Source: an uncultured Nitrospinaceae bacterium
GTDB taxonomy: Bacteria > Nitrospinota > Nitrospinia > Nitrospinales > VA-1
Direction: 5' to 3'
Length of the DNA stretch: 6,043 nt
Assembly: GCA_938073925.1 (NCBI GenBank)
Contig: CALJGH010000190.1
Coordinates: 1-6,043, forward strand
The notes under the pieces were generated by a model. It made no database searches. It was not told the origin of the DNA and worked only from the letters and a program-made list of their open reading frames with translations. The translations under genes and the position numbers were made by a program. Of the stretch, positions 5,556-6,043 are shown in pieces (position 1 is the stretch's first letter; every line of letters begins with the position of its first letter).

Positions 5556-5560
5556 AGGAG
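5556..5560 (+). promoter_or_regulatory. Ribosome binding site of flgE
   Basis: AGGAG lies 7 nt before the flgE ATG. It is stronger and better spaced than the sites of fliK and flgD, consistent with the hook subunit being needed in the greatest amount of the three. Confidence 0.75.
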
Positions 5561-5567
5561 ATTAAGT

Positions 5568-6043
5568 ATGTCTTTAATTAGCACATTATTCACCGGTGTC
5601 ACCGGCCTATCAGGTAACTCAGCTGCAATGGGAGTTATTGGTGACAATATAGCGAACGTTAATACCGTTGGTTTTAAAGAAAGTAAGGCGGTATTCAGCG
5701 ATATTTTTAGTACAATTTTAACAAATGGTTCGGTGACCAGTCAGTTGGGTCGCGGGACGCAAATGCAGGGGACCATTAAGTCATTTTCCCAAGGCTCATT
5801 TGAAGCTTCTACCAATGCCTTGGATCTAGCTATTGACGGTTCCGGATTCTTTGTAGTAAATAACGGTACCGGTAATTTCTATACTAGAGCGGGTCAGTTC
5901 AGATTAAACGATGATGGATTAGTTCAAACCATCACTGGTGAAATCTTACAGGGTAACCAAATTACCAATGGGGTCTCATCAACCACCACAGGAAATATTG
6001 ATTTAGCCGGTGTGCAATCAGCACCTCAAGCATCCACAACTTT
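5568..6043 (+). CDS. flgE: Flagellar hook protein FlgE (5' part, runs off the window)
   Basis: FlgE polymerises into the hook, the flexible joint between rod and filament. The first 158 codons are visible with no stop, so the gene is cut by the right edge. The N-terminal rod-type domain carries GDNIANVNTVGFK (25-37), the signature shared by axial flagellar proteins. LDLAIDGSGFFVV (85-97) and YTRAGQF (105-111) are the next conserved blocks. The later text, ILQGNQITNG then a segment with QSAPQASTT, resembles the LQGY and P-x-A-T-T portion of FlgE rather than FlgG or FlgF, and the place straight after flgD supports FlgE. The start is fixed by AGGAG 7 nt upstream and by alignment of the N-terminal helix. 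Expected to be co-transcribed with fliK and flgD. Confidence 0.92.
   Translation, partial: MSLISTLFTGVTGLSGNSAAMGVIGDNIANVNTVGFKESKAVFSDIFSTILTNGSVTSQLGRGTQMQGTIKSFSQGSFEASTNALDLAIDGSGFFVVNNGTGNFYTRAGQFRLNDDGLVQTITGEILQGNQITNGVSSTTTGNIDLAGVQSAPQASTT

Overview
The window holds two same-strand gene blocks separated by about 1 kb of mostly opposite-strand or non-coding sequence. The moderately AT-rich composition, Shine-Dalgarno sites before most genes, type II fatty acid enzymes and a hook gene set point to a motile, flagellated Gram-negative bacterium. I cannot fix the phylum from sequence alone; Nitrospinota, Planctomycetota and deltaproteobacterial lineages all remain possible.

Left block (1-2188, + strand): the last 33 codons of a probable beta-ketoacyl-ACP synthase, then a FabG-type ketoacyl-ACP reductase, a FabZ-type dehydratase and a FabI-type enoyl-ACP reductase. 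Together these cover all four steps of an acyl-chain elongation cycle (condense, reduce, dehydrate, reduce). The reductases are not textbook housekeeping copies. The FabG has VSSG where NNAG is usual, and the FabI has Ile where E. coli FabI has Tyr146, although both keep the Tyr-x(3 or 6)-Lys catalytic pair. No acyl carrier protein gene is visible. The block may be a dedicated system for an unusual lipid rather than the main FAS operon; this is an inference.

Middle (2189-3218): an inverted repeat after fabI, a 66-codon minus-strand frame of unknown function, and a minus-strand TPR-repeat fragment. The TPR homology runs upstream past its only ATG and then meets a stop codon, so it looks 5'-truncated or decayed. 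A very good sigma-54 (-24/-12) promoter at 3151-3167 follows and points rightward.

Right block (3219-6043, + strand): fliK (hook-length control), flgD (hook cap) and the 5' part of flgE (hook protein), closely spaced and probably one operon transcribed from the sigma-54 promoter. FlgE subunits polymerise under the FlgD cap while FliK measures hook length and switches export specificity. The fliK linker contains a nearly perfect 27-bp tandem duplication.

I did not find an undescribed defence or mobile system, CRISPR array, IS element, or tRNA/rRNA gene. The most worthwhile leads are the sigma-54 hook promoter, the atypical KAS-KR-DH-ER gene set, and the fliK tandem repeat.
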